From Paenibacillus sp. FSL R7-0337 (GTDB lineage Bacteria; Bacillota; Bacilli; Paenibacillales; Paenibacillaceae), in contig NZ_CP150218.1 in assembly GCF_037969875.1 (NCBI RefSeq), positions 5,828,001 to 5,892,000 of the forward strand: 64,000 bases of DNA, written 5' to 3'. The notes under the pieces are model-generated. The model made no database searches, was not told the DNA's origin, and saw nothing but the letters and a program-made list of their open reading frames with translations. A program made the translations under genes and the position numbers. Below, piece by piece: positions 42,888-51,959 of the stretch (positions are counted from its first letter, which is position 1; each line of letters begins with the position of its first letter).

Positions 42888-44936
42888 ATGACTGAACAAG
42901 CAAAAGATCAAGCCATTCATAAAGAAGAAAACTCAACGGTGGACAACCTGGCCATCACTACAATCCGTACACTTGCCATTGATGCCATTGAAAAGGCAAA
43001 CTCCGGACATCCGGGTATGCCGATGGGCTCCGCACCTATGGGGTACCAATTGTTCGCCAAGACGATGAATCATAACCCGGACCACCCGACTTGGGTCAAC
43101 CGTGACCGTTTCGTGTTGTCTGCCGGACATGGCTCCATGCTCCTCTACAGTTTGCTGCACCTAAGCGGCTATGATCTGCCTATGGAAGAATTGAAGCAGT
43201 TCCGCCAATGGGGCAGCTTAACTCCGGGACATCCGGAAGTTGGCCACACTGCCGGTGTAGATGCGACAACCGGTCCGCTTGGACAAGGTATCGGTATGGC
43301 TGTAGGTATGGCAATGGCTGAAGCTCAGCTGGGTGCCACTTACAATAAAGATGAACATAACGTAATTGACCATTATACGTACGCCATCTGCGGCGACGGC
43401 GATTTGATGGAAGGGATCTCTTCCGAGTCTGCTTCACTTGCCGGACACCTGAAGCTGGGCAAGCTGATTGTAATGTACGATTCGAATGATATCTCCCTCG
43501 ACGGCAAGCTGAACCTTGCATTCTCCGAGAATGTTGCCAAGCGGTTCGAAGCTTACGGCTGGCAGGTTCTGCGCGTAGAAGACGGTAACGATCTTCCTGC
43601 ACTGGCTAAGGCTCTTGAAGAGGCTCAGGCAGACAGCAGCAAACCGACACTGATCGAAGTGAAGACTGTCATCGGCTACGGCAGCCCGAACAAGCAAGGT
43701 AAAGGCGGCCACGGCGGGACTCATGGCTCCCCGCTGGGTGCTGATGAAACGAAGCTGACGAAGGCGTACTACAAATGGGTATATGAAGAAGATTTCTATG
43801 TACCGGATGAAGTCCGCGCCAGCTTTGCTGAAGTGAAGGCCAAAGGAATCGCCGCCAACAAGGCATGGGACGATAAATTTGCAGCCTACAAAAAAGCATA
43901 CCCTGAGCTTGCTGCACAGCTCGAAACTGCACTGAACGGTGAGCTTCCTGCAGGCTGGGATGCTAATCTGCCCTTCTACAAAGCAGAAGACAAAGCTGTA
44001 TCTACCCGTGTGGCTTCCGGTAATGCACTGAACGGACTGACTGGCGGTATCCCGCAGTTGGTTGGGGGTTCTGCCGATCTGGAGAGCTCGACCATGACGC
44101 ACTTGAACGGTCTGTCCCAGTTCACCTCCGAATCCTATGATGGCCGTAATATCTACTTCGGCGTACGTGAATTCGGTATGGCCGCAGCTATGAATGGTAT
44201 TGCACTGCACAGCGGTCTTAAGGTATTCGGCGGTACGTTCTTCGTATTCACAGATTACCTGCGTCCGGCTGTCCGTCTGGCTTCCATTATGAAGCTGCCG
44301 GTAACCTATGTGCTTACTCATGACAGTATTGCTGTCGGTGAAGACGGTCCTACCCATGAGCCGATTGAACAGCTTGCTTCCCTGCGTATCATTCCAGGTC
44401 TTACGGTCATTCGTCCGGCTGACGCCAACGAAACCTCAGCAGCTTGGGCATACGCTATGGAGAACACCGCTAATCCGGTAGCACTGGTACTGACCCGTCA
44501 GAACCTGCCGATCCTGGCTGGAACCGTAGACGGTGTGCGCGATAACATCAAACGCGGCGGATATGTGGTATCTGATTCCAAGAACGGCACTCCGCAGGCA
44601 CAGATCATTGCTACAGGCTCTGAAGTACAGCTGGCGGTTAAGGCTCAGGCTGCGCTTGCCGAAGAAGGCATTGATGTTCGTGTAATCAGCTTGCCGAGCT
44701 GGGATCTGTTCGAGAAGCAGGATAAGGCATACCGCGATTCCGTTATCCTGCCTGAAGTGAAGGCCCGCCTGGCCATCGAAATGGCGCAATCCTTCGGCTG
44801 GGAACGTTATACAGGCGATCAGGGCGACATTCTGGGAATCACTACCTTCGGCGCTTCCGCCCCTGGCGACACTGTAATCAGAGAATATGGCTTCACTGTA
44901 GAAAATGTAGTCAGCCGTGTAAAAGCGCTGCTATAA
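42888..44936 (+). CDS. tkt: Transketolase
   Basis: 682-residue thiamine-diphosphate enzyme of the pentose phosphate pathway, moving two-carbon units between sugar phosphates. Landmarks are DAIEKANSGHPGMPMG, the TPP-binding motif starting GDGDLMEG, the pyrimidine-domain VREFGMAAAMNGIALH, THDSIAVGEDGPTHEPIEQL and a C-terminal domain ending VENVVSRVKALL. CGAGGAGG precedes the ATG. Stand-alone gene with its own promoter and a hairpin after it. Full length. Confidence 0.97.
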   Translation: MTEQAKDQAIHKEENSTVDNLAITTIRTLAIDAIEKANSGHPGMPMGSAPMGYQLFAKTMNHNPDHPTWVNRDRFVLSAGHGSMLLYSLLHLSGYDLPMEELKQFRQWGSLTPGHPEVGHTAGVDATTGPLGQGIGMAVGMAMAEAQLGATYNKDEHNVIDHYTYAICGDGDLMEGISSESASLAGHLKLGKLIVMYDSNDISLDGKLNLAFSENVAKRFEAYGWQVLRVEDGNDLPALAKALEEAQADSSKPTLIEVKTVIGYGSPNKQGKGGHGGTHGSPLGADETKLTKAYYKWVYEEDFYVPDEVRASFAEVKAKGIAANKAWDDKFAAYKKAYPELAAQLETALNGELPAGWDANLPFYKAEDKAVSTRVASGNALNGLTGGIPQLVGGSADLESSTMTHLNGLSQFTSESYDGRNIYFGVREFGMAAAMNGIALHSGLKVFGGTFFVFTDYLRPAVRLASIMKLPVTYVLTHDSIAVGEDGPTHEPIEQLASLRIIPGLTVIRPADANETSAAWAYAMENTANPVALVLTRQNLPILAGTVDGVRDNIKRGGYVVSDSKNGTPQAQIIATGSEVQLAVKAQAALAEEGIDVRVISLPSWDLFEKQDKAYRDSVILPEVKARLAIEMAQSFGWERYTGDQGDILGITTFGASAPGDTVIREYGFTVENVVSRVKALL

Positions 44937-44954
44937 TAGACGGATCTAACAAGT

Positions 44955-44997
44955 TGAAACGGCTTTGCCGTCCTTTCTAAAGGACGGTACCGTTTCA
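44955..44997 (+). terminator. Hairpin after tkt
   Basis: TGAAACGG (44955-44962) with CCGTTTCA (44990-44997), and inside it CCGTCCTTT (44968-44976) with AAAGGACGG (44979-44987). Very stable by eye, but with no T tract, so termination may be incomplete. Confidence 0.5.
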
Positions 44998-45071
44998 GCG
45001 AGAAATAGAAGGATAATTTATAGTGTGAAACCTATAAATTCTTATATTTGAACAAAGGGGAGAATAAGCAG

Positions 45072-45389
45072 ATGAGTCAGTTCACCAACGCGACAATTCA
45101 AAAAGCAGCCAATATTTATTACGACGGAAAAGTGACCAGCCGTACAGTTACTCTGGAAGACGGCACTAAGGTGACACTCGGCATTATGCTGCCTGGCGTA
45201 TACGAATTCGGCACAGAGGGCCCCGAGACGATGGAGATTCTCTCCGGCAAGCTCAAGGTGCTGCTTCCCGGCACTGAAGTGTGGAAGGACATTGACGGAG
45301 CGGAGACCTTCCATGTTCCCGGCAACTCCAAATTTGCCCTGGAAGTATTCGTATTAACTGATTATTGCTGTTCTTACCCGATTGTATAA
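45072..45389 (+). CDS. ppnP: Pyrimidine/purine nucleoside phosphorylase (YaiE/DUF1255)
   Basis: 105-residue single cupin domain. PpnP proteins split nucleosides with phosphate to base and ribose 1-phosphate. Family stretches visible are ANIYYDGKVTSRTV, LGIMLPGVYEFGTEGPETME and FHVPGNSKFALEV. ATG 45072 is preceded by AAAGGGGA; an in-frame upstream start at 45048 overlaps that site and is rejected. It lies 135 bases after tkt, linking nucleoside breakdown to pentose metabolism. Confidence 0.92.
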   Translation: MSQFTNATIQKAANIYYDGKVTSRTVTLEDGTKVTLGIMLPGVYEFGTEGPETMEILSGKLKVLLPGTEVWKDIDGAETFHVPGNSKFALEVFVLTDYCCSYPIV

Positions 45390-45410
45390 AATAAAGAATT
45401 GGAACGCAGG

Positions 45411-45447
45411 AATCCCCTGGCAGCTTCGGCTGCCGGGGGATTTTTTT
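45411..45447 (+). terminator. Terminator after ppnP
   Basis: AATCCCCTGGCAG pairs with CTGCCGGGGGATT around CTTCGG, followed by seven T. Confidence 0.9.
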
Positions 45448-45525
45448 GTAGACAGACCATCATTCCTTAAGACGCGGGAGCACAAATACACAATTCGACA
45501 AAAGATGAAGCTATTTAATCTATTA

Positions 45526-45554
45526 TTGACGAAATAGGTATATTCTCATATACT
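45526..45554 (+). promoter_or_regulatory. Promoter of the M14 carboxypeptidase
   Basis: TTGACG (45526-45531), a 17-base spacer and TATACT (45549-45554), about 60 bases before the TTG start. Confidence 0.7.
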
Positions 45555-45613
45555 TCCACTATCCATTTGGGGAACTGGCACATTCTGCTAGGAATGATAG
45601 AGGAGATGAGAGG

Positions 45614-47137
45614 TTGGGAAAGTCAAGCTTTTGCAAGGAAATACATAAGCTTACGTTGTTATGGTTCGGCTGTTTAATACTATTAGTGCTGTTATTTGTA
45701 CCTGCAGGAATGACCTATGCATCGGCAAATATAGTGAATCCAAATCAGGTCTATTCCTATACTGTTATGCAAAGGGATATTGAGAGTCTAGTGACGCGAT
45801 ACCCTGATCTGGTATCATCCGAATCGCTGGGAGCGACTGCTTATGGGCGGCAGCTATGGGCAGTGAAGCTGGGGCGGGGAGAATCGGCGCTGTTCCTTAA
45901 CGGTTCTCACCATGCCAGAGAATGGATGACCAGCAGTCTTTTGATGAAAATGATAGATTCGTACGCCCAGGCCTATGATAACAATGAGACGATAGGCGGT
46001 TATAACGTACGCCGTTTACTGGATGAAGTCAGCATCTGGTTCGTGCAGATGGTCAATCCGGATGGAGTTACCCTGTCCCAGCAGGGTACAGCAGGACTGT
46101 CAGCAGATGTGGCTCAAATGCTGCGTCAATATAACGGAAACAGCAGCAATTTCAACCGTTGGAAGGCGAACATGCAAGGCCTTGACCTAAACCGTCAATA
46201 TCCGGCGAACTGGAAGGGCATAAAGAATGCCAGCTCATACCCGTGGTATCAGAATTATAAGGGGAAGAAGCCGGGAGAGGCTGCGGAAGTGCAGATGATG
46301 ATGAATTTCACAGAGCGGATTGATCCGGAGGTGACTATTTCCTATCATAGCTCCGGGGAGATTATATTTTGGCATTTCAATACGATTAATAGCAGTCTGA
46401 ACCGGGACAAGACGATAGCCAGATCCCTTGCCGGTCTGACCGGTTATTCTCTGGTAGCTCCCGAGAAGAATCCTTCGGGTGGCGGATATAAGGATTGGTT
46501 CATCCAGGAGTACCGCCGTCCGGGGTTCACCATTGAGATTGCAAGCTATGCGGGGGAAGGCAGCGTTCCCTTGAAACAGTTCAATGGCATCTGGTCCGAG
46601 AATAAAGCGGTTGGCTTATATTCTGCCGGACAATCCTATTCGTTATGGCTGGCTAAGCAGAAGGCACAATATCTTCAAGAATCCATGGATCTGCTGGCTG
46701 AAACAGAACTGTACGCGAATATAGGGGCTTCTGCTGGAGGTACACGTATTCTACCGCAAAAGCTTCATGTTATTGCCCGGAAGGGTGACTGGTATCAGGT
46801 TCAGACAGCGGAGGGCCTGGGATGGATTCATCCATCTCCCGGAAAGCTCGCTGTAATTGAGCAAATCTCGGCGAATGCCAGCTGGAGCAATCGTATACCG
46901 GCTTATCAATACCCGGATGCTTACTCACCGAAAGTGACCTTCATCAATCCACAGACTATGGCGATATCGGGAAGATATGGGACCTGGCTACGGGCTTCTG
47001 CTCCGGGCGGGGACTGGTGGATAGACGGACGTAAAGTAACGATTACATGGCCTGAGAAGGCAGAGAATTCAATCCCGGCAACCGATAGCGGATTACCAGA
47101 AGAAGAGCAGCTTGAGGCTGCTGAGGGTACTCTGTAA
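45614..47137 (+). CDS. Secreted M14 zinc carboxypeptidase
   Basis: 507 residues. Signal peptide (LTLLWFGCLILLVLLFVPAG, cleavage near YASA). The peptidase M14 domain has the zinc motif HHAREW (His100, Glu103), NPDGV, LDLNRQYPANW, the third ligand in ISYHSSG and the catalytic Glu in FTIEIASY. The C-terminal 130 residues carry an SH3-like segment (ILPQKLHVIARKGDWYQVQT), probably for cell-wall binding. Related enzymes cut peptidoglycan stem peptides or polyglutamate; which one cannot be told. TTG start with GAGGAGATGAGAGG. Confidence 0.92.
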   Translation: MGKSSFCKEIHKLTLLWFGCLILLVLLFVPAGMTYASANIVNPNQVYSYTVMQRDIESLVTRYPDLVSSESLGATAYGRQLWAVKLGRGESALFLNGSHHAREWMTSSLLMKMIDSYAQAYDNNETIGGYNVRRLLDEVSIWFVQMVNPDGVTLSQQGTAGLSADVAQMLRQYNGNSSNFNRWKANMQGLDLNRQYPANWKGIKNASSYPWYQNYKGKKPGEAAEVQMMMNFTERIDPEVTISYHSSGEIIFWHFNTINSSLNRDKTIARSLAGLTGYSLVAPEKNPSGGGYKDWFIQEYRRPGFTIEIASYAGEGSVPLKQFNGIWSENKAVGLYSAGQSYSLWLAKQKAQYLQESMDLLAETELYANIGASAGGTRILPQKLHVIARKGDWYQVQTAEGLGWIHPSPGKLAVIEQISANASWSNRIPAYQYPDAYSPKVTFINPQTMAISGRYGTWLRASAPGGDWWIDGRKVTITWPEKAENSIPATDSGLPEEEQLEAAEGTL

Positions 47138-47166
47138 TCCTGCACCAGTGCGCTACTGCAACACAA

Positions 47167-47195
47167 AGGCACAGCCGATAAATCCGGCTGTGCCT
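47167..47195. terminator. Hairpin between the convergent M14 and ABC operons
   Basis: AGGCACAGCCG pairs with CGGCTGTGCCT (11 bp) around a 7-base loop. No clear T tract on either strand. Confidence 0.55.
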
Positions 47196-47357
47196 GGGCA
47201 GTCCCGCAATTTGGTATGGCCTGCTATTCCTTATCCCCTTTTCCGCCGATCTTCCGGCGAAAGAGCGCTACAAAATTGAAGCCAAGATTAGTGAACTCAA
47301 ACAAAGGTAAGATGTGCTATCTTCCTCGGGTTTAATTGGCGGTGTTTTTTTGTATTG

Positions 47358-48149
47358 TCAGCTCCCCGTACTTTTGTAATGCCTCACGCCTATGCGCCAG
47401 ACCAGCAGAGACACTCCGAGGAAGGCAGCTCCGGAGGGGAGCGAGAGGAAGCCCAGCCACCGGGGGTAATCCCAGCCGCAGACGGTGGCGGCCGGATAGA
47501 AGCTGATGAACAGCATGGGGAGCACGAAGCTGAACACTGATTTTAGCATCCGCGGCATATAGGGCTCCGGGCAGCGGGTAATCTGGTAGCTGGCATTGGT
47601 CAGCAGAAAGATCCAGTCCAGCCCTTTGATAGTGAAAAAAGCTAGCCCTGAGGTTAGCACGAACACTCCGCAGTACATCAGACAGCCTCCGGCCAGCGCC
47701 ATCGCCAGAATGCCGAGCCTTCCGGGCGTCAGGGGAACGCCGAGCTGTCCCAGCGCCCAGCCCGCCGCACAGATCCCTGTTAACGGCCGGACCAGCCGGT
47801 GCAGATGGAATCTGGAGGCGGCAACCTGCACGAACAGGGACCGTGGACGGAGCAGCAGCCGGTCGAAATCGCCGGAGCGCAGCAGATGCCAAGGGAAATA
47901 ATCAAAGCCGCGGCATAGACTCTCGGCAAGTCCGAAGGAGGCTACCGCCAGTGAGTAGACCAGAATGATATGGGCCACGGTCCATTCGCCCACATTACCA
48001 AAGCGGGAGAACAACAAGACGGTGGCGATGGGATCAGTGACTACCACGGTGAGCACCTGAATCAGCATCAGCCACCAGCCCTTATATTCCATGCCGGACA
48101 GCAGATGCATCCGCAAGTATTTGCAATAAATTTTACCTTCAGCAAGCAT
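47358..48149 (-). CDS. ABC-2 type permease (DUF990-like), second subunit
   Basis: 263 residues with about six membrane segments. Sequences such as CRGFDYFPWHLLRSGDFDRL and LLRPRSLFVQV match the ABC-2 family that works in pairs with an AgrA/NatA-like ATPase. It forms an operon with the permease at 48159 and the ATPase at 49017, in the order ATPase, permease, permease on the minus strand. Likely an exporter; substrate unknown. Confidence 0.85.
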   Translation of the reverse strand: MLAEGKIYCKYLRMHLLSGMEYKGWWLMLIQVLTVVVTDPIATVLLFSRFGNVGEWTVAHIILVYSLAVASFGLAESLCRGFDYFPWHLLRSGDFDRLLLRPRSLFVQVAASRFHLHRLVRPLTGICAAGWALGQLGVPLTPGRLGILAMALAGGCLMYCGVFVLTSGLAFFTIKGLDWIFLLTNASYQITRCPEPYMPRMLKSVFSFVLPMLFISFYPAATVCGWDYPRWLGFLSLPSGAAFLGVSLLVWRIGVRHYKSTGS

Positions 48150-48158
48150 TCGTTATTC

Positions 48159-48989
48159 TCACCCTCCCTGGACGATAATGTTATGCAGTCTGCGCTTCAT
48201 GATCATCCGGCCCGCCGCGATAAAGATAAGGCTCCAGAGGAGCTGTAAGCCGATGCCGGGCAATGCGGCAGCAGGAGCCACGCTGCCTATATATAGCTGC
48301 AGAGGGATGTCGGCGAATCCGCCAAACGGCTGCAGGTACAGGAAGGTCTGCATGAAATCAGGCCAGAGACGCAGGGGAAGATAGGTTCCGGACAGTATGC
48401 CGCTTAGCAGAAGAAGCATATAGGTCGGTCCATCCCCCCAAGTGATATTCAGCCGGATCGCAGTCACAAACATAGCGAAGGCCGAGCACAGCACAAACGC
48501 CATAACCACCGACAGCAGGAAATAGAACAGTGCAGGCAGGGAGGCGGGTCCACCTAGGGCATATCCGGCAGGCATCAGGAGCCCGGCCATTATGGTAGCC
48601 AGCCCCCTCATCCAACTGGTGCCGAGCTTGCCGGCCGAGCTTTTAACAAACCAGTGGGTGTACAGGTTCATGGGCCGGCACAGCTCAATACCGACGTCGC
48701 CGTTGTTGATTTTTCCCATAATTTCGCTGTCGATGTTCATACTCTGGAGTACAAACAGACCCTGGGCCAGCCAAACATAGGATATGGCCTGAGGGAGGCT
48801 GAGTCCGTTATTGTTCCAGGAGCCATTGTCGCTGTATGTATAGAACACGGTGAACAGCACACATTCTATAAGCGCCCAGAACACACTGACCATCGTGCCT
48901 GATATGGCGGACACCCGGTACTGGAGCCCTTCAGCCATGCGGATTCGGAAGAGGGAGCTGCAGGCCCGGCATGTATTTCTAAAGTTCAT
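48159..48989 (-). CDS. ABC-2 type permease, first subunit
   Basis: 276 residues, about six membrane segments, with the family loop GKINNGDVGIELCRPMNLYT paralleling RSGDFDRLLLRPRSL of its neighbour. The two permeases should form a heterodimer. The stop is 9 bases before the next start. AGGAGGTGC precedes the ATG. Confidence 0.87.
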   Translation of the reverse strand: MNFRNTCRACSSLFRIRMAEGLQYRVSAISGTMVSVFWALIECVLFTVFYTYSDNGSWNNNGLSLPQAISYVWLAQGLFVLQSMNIDSEIMGKINNGDVGIELCRPMNLYTHWFVKSSAGKLGTSWMRGLATIMAGLLMPAGYALGGPASLPALFYFLLSVVMAFVLCSAFAMFVTAIRLNITWGDGPTYMLLLLSGILSGTYLPLRLWPDFMQTFLYLQPFGGFADIPLQLYIGSVAPAAALPGIGLQLLWSLIFIAAGRMIMKRRLHNIIVQGG

Positions 48990-49016
48990 TGTGCACCTCC
49001 TGATGGGCTGATGGGC

Positions 49017-49832
49017 TTAACCCAAAGCCAAGTCATTGTACATAGCCGCAATCATCGCATCCGTGTTCACTTTCATGACGACCTCCGGCGCATATTTCTG
49101 CTGCAGACCTGATAGCTGCCCGTCATAGAGCAGTTGTCCGTGCCCGATCACCATGACCCGCTGGCATAATGCCTCAATATCGTCCATATCGTGTGTGGTC
49201 AGCAGCATCGTAATCCCGTACTTACGGTTCTCTTCCTTTAGAAAATTGCGCAAAGCCAGCTTGGATACCGCATCGAGTCCGATGGTTGGCTCATCCAGAA
49301 AGAGAAGCTTCGGCCGGTGCAGCAGCGCAGCTACCAGCTCACAGCGCATCCGCTGCCCGAGCGAAAGCTGTCTCACCGGGGTCCTTAAGAGCGCTTCCAC
49401 ACCAAGTGTTGCCGATAACTCGGATAGTCTTAAGCGGTAGTCTCCTGGGGGGATCGCATAAATATCCTTTAGTACATCAAAAGAGTCTGCCACCGGAACA
49501 TCCCACCATAACTGTGAGCGCTGGCCAAACACAACGCCGATCTTGGATACATGCTCTACGCGGTGCTTCCATGGAATCTTGCCCAAGATGGTGCATTCTC
49601 CGCGGTCGGGTGTCAGGATGCCGCTCATTATCTTGACGGAGGTGGATTTGCCGGCGCCGTTCGGGCCAATATAACCTACCAGTTCACCCTCTTCAATATC
49701 AAAGCTGATGCCGCCGAGCGCGTCCACCCGGGTAACATTCCGCATAAACGCTCCTCTCAGTAGCCCCCACTTTCCTTCGGTCCGTTTGTACACCTTGAAG
49801 CTTTTGCGGATATCTCTCAGTCTGATTTGCAT
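49017..49832 (-). CDS. ABC transporter ATPase (DUF990-partner type)
   Basis: 271 residues. Walker A GPNGAGKST, Q-loop in FGQRSQLWWDVPV, signature LSLGQRMRCELVAALLH, Walker B LLFLDEPTIGLD and the switch His in TTHDMDDIEALC are all present. The FGQRSQLWWD Q-loop is typical of ATPases that pair with two ABC-2 permeases of this kind. The frame extends upstream to 49955, but AAGGAGG before ATG 49832 fixes the start. First gene of the operon. Confidence 0.92.
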   Translation of the reverse strand: MQIRLRDIRKSFKVYKRTEGKWGLLRGAFMRNVTRVDALGGISFDIEEGELVGYIGPNGAGKSTSVKIMSGILTPDRGECTILGKIPWKHRVEHVSKIGVVFGQRSQLWWDVPVADSFDVLKDIYAIPPGDYRLRLSELSATLGVEALLRTPVRQLSLGQRMRCELVAALLHRPKLLFLDEPTIGLDAVSKLALRNFLKEENRKYGITMLLTTHDMDDIEALCQRVMVIGHGQLLYDGQLSGLQQKYAPEVVMKVNTDAMIAAMYNDLALG

Positions 49833-49978
49833 ATCAGTCGCCTCCTTCGCGCAGAAGATCATATCATTAGGGGAGGAGAGGGGGACAGCCGCGTCGGAGG
49901 CCTTCTTGATCCTTGCTGCCCGGCTGACAGGGGGAGAATCATTTATTTTCTTCATTTTCCATAAAAATGCTTGTTATG

Positions 49979-50008
49979 TTGACATTTCTGTGCTATATTA
50001 ATTTTATA
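49979..50008 (+). promoter_or_regulatory. Orphan promoter of a predicted small RNA
   Basis: Perfect TTGACA (49979-49984), then an AT-rich -10 (TTTATA at 50003-50008 with an 18-base spacer, or TTTTAT one base earlier with 17). It points away from the ABC operon into a region with no open frame. Confidence 0.6.
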
Positions 50009-50014
50009 GTTAAC

Positions 50015-50093
50015 GCAAGGAAAACGTATGTTTTTTTGTATATGTACTGTAAAATAAACTTCTCGTACCGGTGATGAAATCATCGGTATTTTT
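50015..50093 (+). ncRNA. Predicted small RNA of about 80 nt
   Basis: Bounded by the promoter at 49979 and a terminator: TACCGGTGAT (50066-50075), loop GAA, ATCATCGGTA (50079-50088), then TTTTT. Between them is AU-rich sequence with a T7 run and no ribosome site or sizable frame. The gap 49833-50223 otherwise holds only a shared terminator at 50136. Whether it is expressed cannot be told; the start is estimated from the -10 box. Confidence 0.45.
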
Positions 50094-50135
50094 GCGTTCT
50101 CGCCCTAATTAGACGGCCTTGCCATGAATGCAAAG

Positions 50136-50165
50136 AAAGGTGCCCTGGAATTCCAGGGCACCTTT
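50136..50165. terminator. Bidirectional palindromic terminator
   Basis: AAAGGTGCCCTGGAA directly abuts its complement TTCCAGGGCACCTTT, a perfect 30-base palindrome with T runs on both strands. It serves the minus-strand GNAT gene ending at 50224 and would also stop plus-strand read-through. Confidence 0.85.
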
Positions 50166-50223
50166 TTCTATGGGAATACATTCATAGGTGCGGCATAAAA
50201 TATCGGCTAGTTCAACCGTTAGG

Positions 50224-50727
50224 CTAATTCTGCTCTAAACGGCCTGCCTTTGTCAGCGGACCTGTGCGCTCATATTCCCAGATGCTCTCATTACTCTCAA
50301 AGTCCTTGGTCTCCCCGGTCTTTATGAAGCCGTGCTTCTCATAGAAGTGATGATTCCGGACGGCCCAAGAGGGAGTATCCAGCGTCCAGCGCTTGGCAGC
50401 AGGGTACTGTACAAATAAGAAATGCAAAGCTTCATGTCCGAAGCCTTGATTCTGGCAGAGCGGATCGATAAAGATGCGGCCCAGATGACATTCCTCTTCT
50501 GAAGATGACGGGATGATTATCATCCCGCCGACAATTTCACCGTCTTTCAGAAGCTTGTAGTAATGGCCCTGCTGCATCTGTTCCGCTTGCCAGGGCACAG
50601 AATCATAGCCCGGAGGGCCATCCTCTTCTTTACCCTGATAACGGCGGGCATCATCGTCGAAGGTTCTTTTCTGTACATCCGCCAACATGGCCGCATCTTG
50701 TGGCCGGGCGAGTTCAAAGGTCAGCAT
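50224..50727 (-). CDS. GNAT-family N-acetyltransferase
   Basis: 167 residues with acetyl-CoA motif A in LGRIFIDPLCQNQGFGHEAL and the later NHHFYEKHGFIKTGET typical of the fold. Single gene with its own terminator. Substrate not predictable. Confidence 0.88.
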   Translation of the reverse strand: MLTFELARPQDAAMLADVQKRTFDDDARRYQGKEEDGPPGYDSVPWQAEQMQQGHYYKLLKDGEIVGGMIIIPSSSEEECHLGRIFIDPLCQNQGFGHEALHFLFVQYPAAKRWTLDTPSWAVRNHHFYEKHGFIKTGETKDFESNESIWEYERTGPLTKAGRLEQN

Positions 50728-50799
50728 TGAAATTTCCTCCCCTGTTTACAATAGTGTGTAACACCATCATAAACAGATTCTGGAAAAGCCGCCGTTACA

Positions 50800-51693
50800 T
50801 TAGTTACCTTCGCCGATCTTCTTCCCGATCCAGTCTTCGTAGGATTTGACCACCGCGGAGAGGTCCTCGTCGCCGTAGCCGTGGTTGAAGCCTGCCTGGA
50901 ACATGCTCTTGGCTACGCCGAGCATAGGGGAAGGGACGCCGGTGGAATCACTGAGCGAGGAGGCCAGCTTGAGATCCTTGAGCATCAGGGCAAGAGAGAA
51001 CTGGTTGCTGAAGTCGCCTTCGATGATCTTCTGGCCCTTCAGCTCGGCCTGCTTGCTGCCGGCTGAGCCGTTCTTCACCAGCTCCAGGAACTTGTCTGCG
51101 GGTACTCCGGATTTCACCGCAATGGAGAAGCCCTCGGCGAGCGCGACATTGTGAATGCCGACCATGGCATTGTGAGCCAGCTTGGCTACAGCGCCGCTGC
51201 CGTTAGCGCCCATATGCAGCAGCAGGCGGCCCATGGAGTCGAAGAGATCCCGGTGCTTCTCAATCACTTCGGCATGTCCGCCGACCATGAAGACCAGTGT
51301 GCCGTCTATAGCTGCCGGCTTGCTACCGGTTACAGGGGCATCAAGGAAGCTGCCGCCCCGTGCTTCAACTTCAGCGGCGATCTCTTTTGCAAGGCCGGGG
51401 GAGATGGTGCTGGAATCAATCACAGTTGTTCCCGGCTGAAGGGTAGCGAGAATACCATCGTCACCGTAGAAGACTTCACGGATCGAATCATCATTGCTGA
51501 TCATGGTGATAATAACATCCTTGCCTTCTGCTGCTGCCTGCGGAGTGGCGGCTGTCTTCGCGCCTTCCTGTTCCAGAGGTTTGCATTTCGCTGCTGTACG
51601 GTTGTACACCGTAACCTCAAAGCCGCTTCGCAGCAGATTCGACGCCATAGGTGCTCCCATTGTTCCGAGTCCGATAAAGCCGATGTGCTTCAT
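50800..51693 (-). CDS. NAD(P)-dependent beta-hydroxyacid dehydrogenase
   Basis: 297 residues. Rossmann motif GFIGLGTMGAPMASNLL (the family signature), substrate-binding DAPVTGSKPAAIDGTLVFMV, and the catalytic Lys in GAVAKLAHNAMVG. The group includes 3-hydroxyisobutyrate, tartronate semialdehyde and glyoxylate/succinic semialdehyde reductases; the choice among them is open. Divergent from pgi. Confidence 0.9.
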   Translation of the reverse strand: MKHIGFIGLGTMGAPMASNLLRSGFEVTVYNRTAAKCKPLEQEGAKTAATPQAAAEGKDVIITMISNDDSIREVFYGDDGILATLQPGTTVIDSSTISPGLAKEIAAEVEARGGSFLDAPVTGSKPAAIDGTLVFMVGGHAEVIEKHRDLFDSMGRLLLHMGANGSGAVAKLAHNAMVGIHNVALAEGFSIAVKSGVPADKFLELVKNGSAGSKQAELKGQKIIEGDFSNQFSLALMLKDLKLASSLSDSTGVPSPMLGVAKSMFQAGFNHGYGDEDLSAVVKSYEDWIGKKIGEGN

Positions 51694-51959
51694 TTCAATT
51701 CCACCTTTGCTCTCCTGAGATCATATTATAGAAACTAAGTTTGCCTTCATTCTATCAGAAGGTTACAGCATGTTCCACAGAACAGGTCTGCTTGGTTGCT
51801 TGGTAACCGCTTTCAGTGTTTTTTTCATAAACAGGGTTCGGAAAGCCGGGGATATGCCTTAAGACCTTGCCAGTCAAGGCAAATTAAAGTATTCTAGATT
51901 ATAATGTTGCAACACACGGTGTCAAATCTAAAGAGATAAACAGGAGGCTACCATTACCG

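Noticed and set aside
43434..44357. A 307-codon minus-strand frame inside tkt
   Set aside because: Shadow of transketolase; no coding features of its own.
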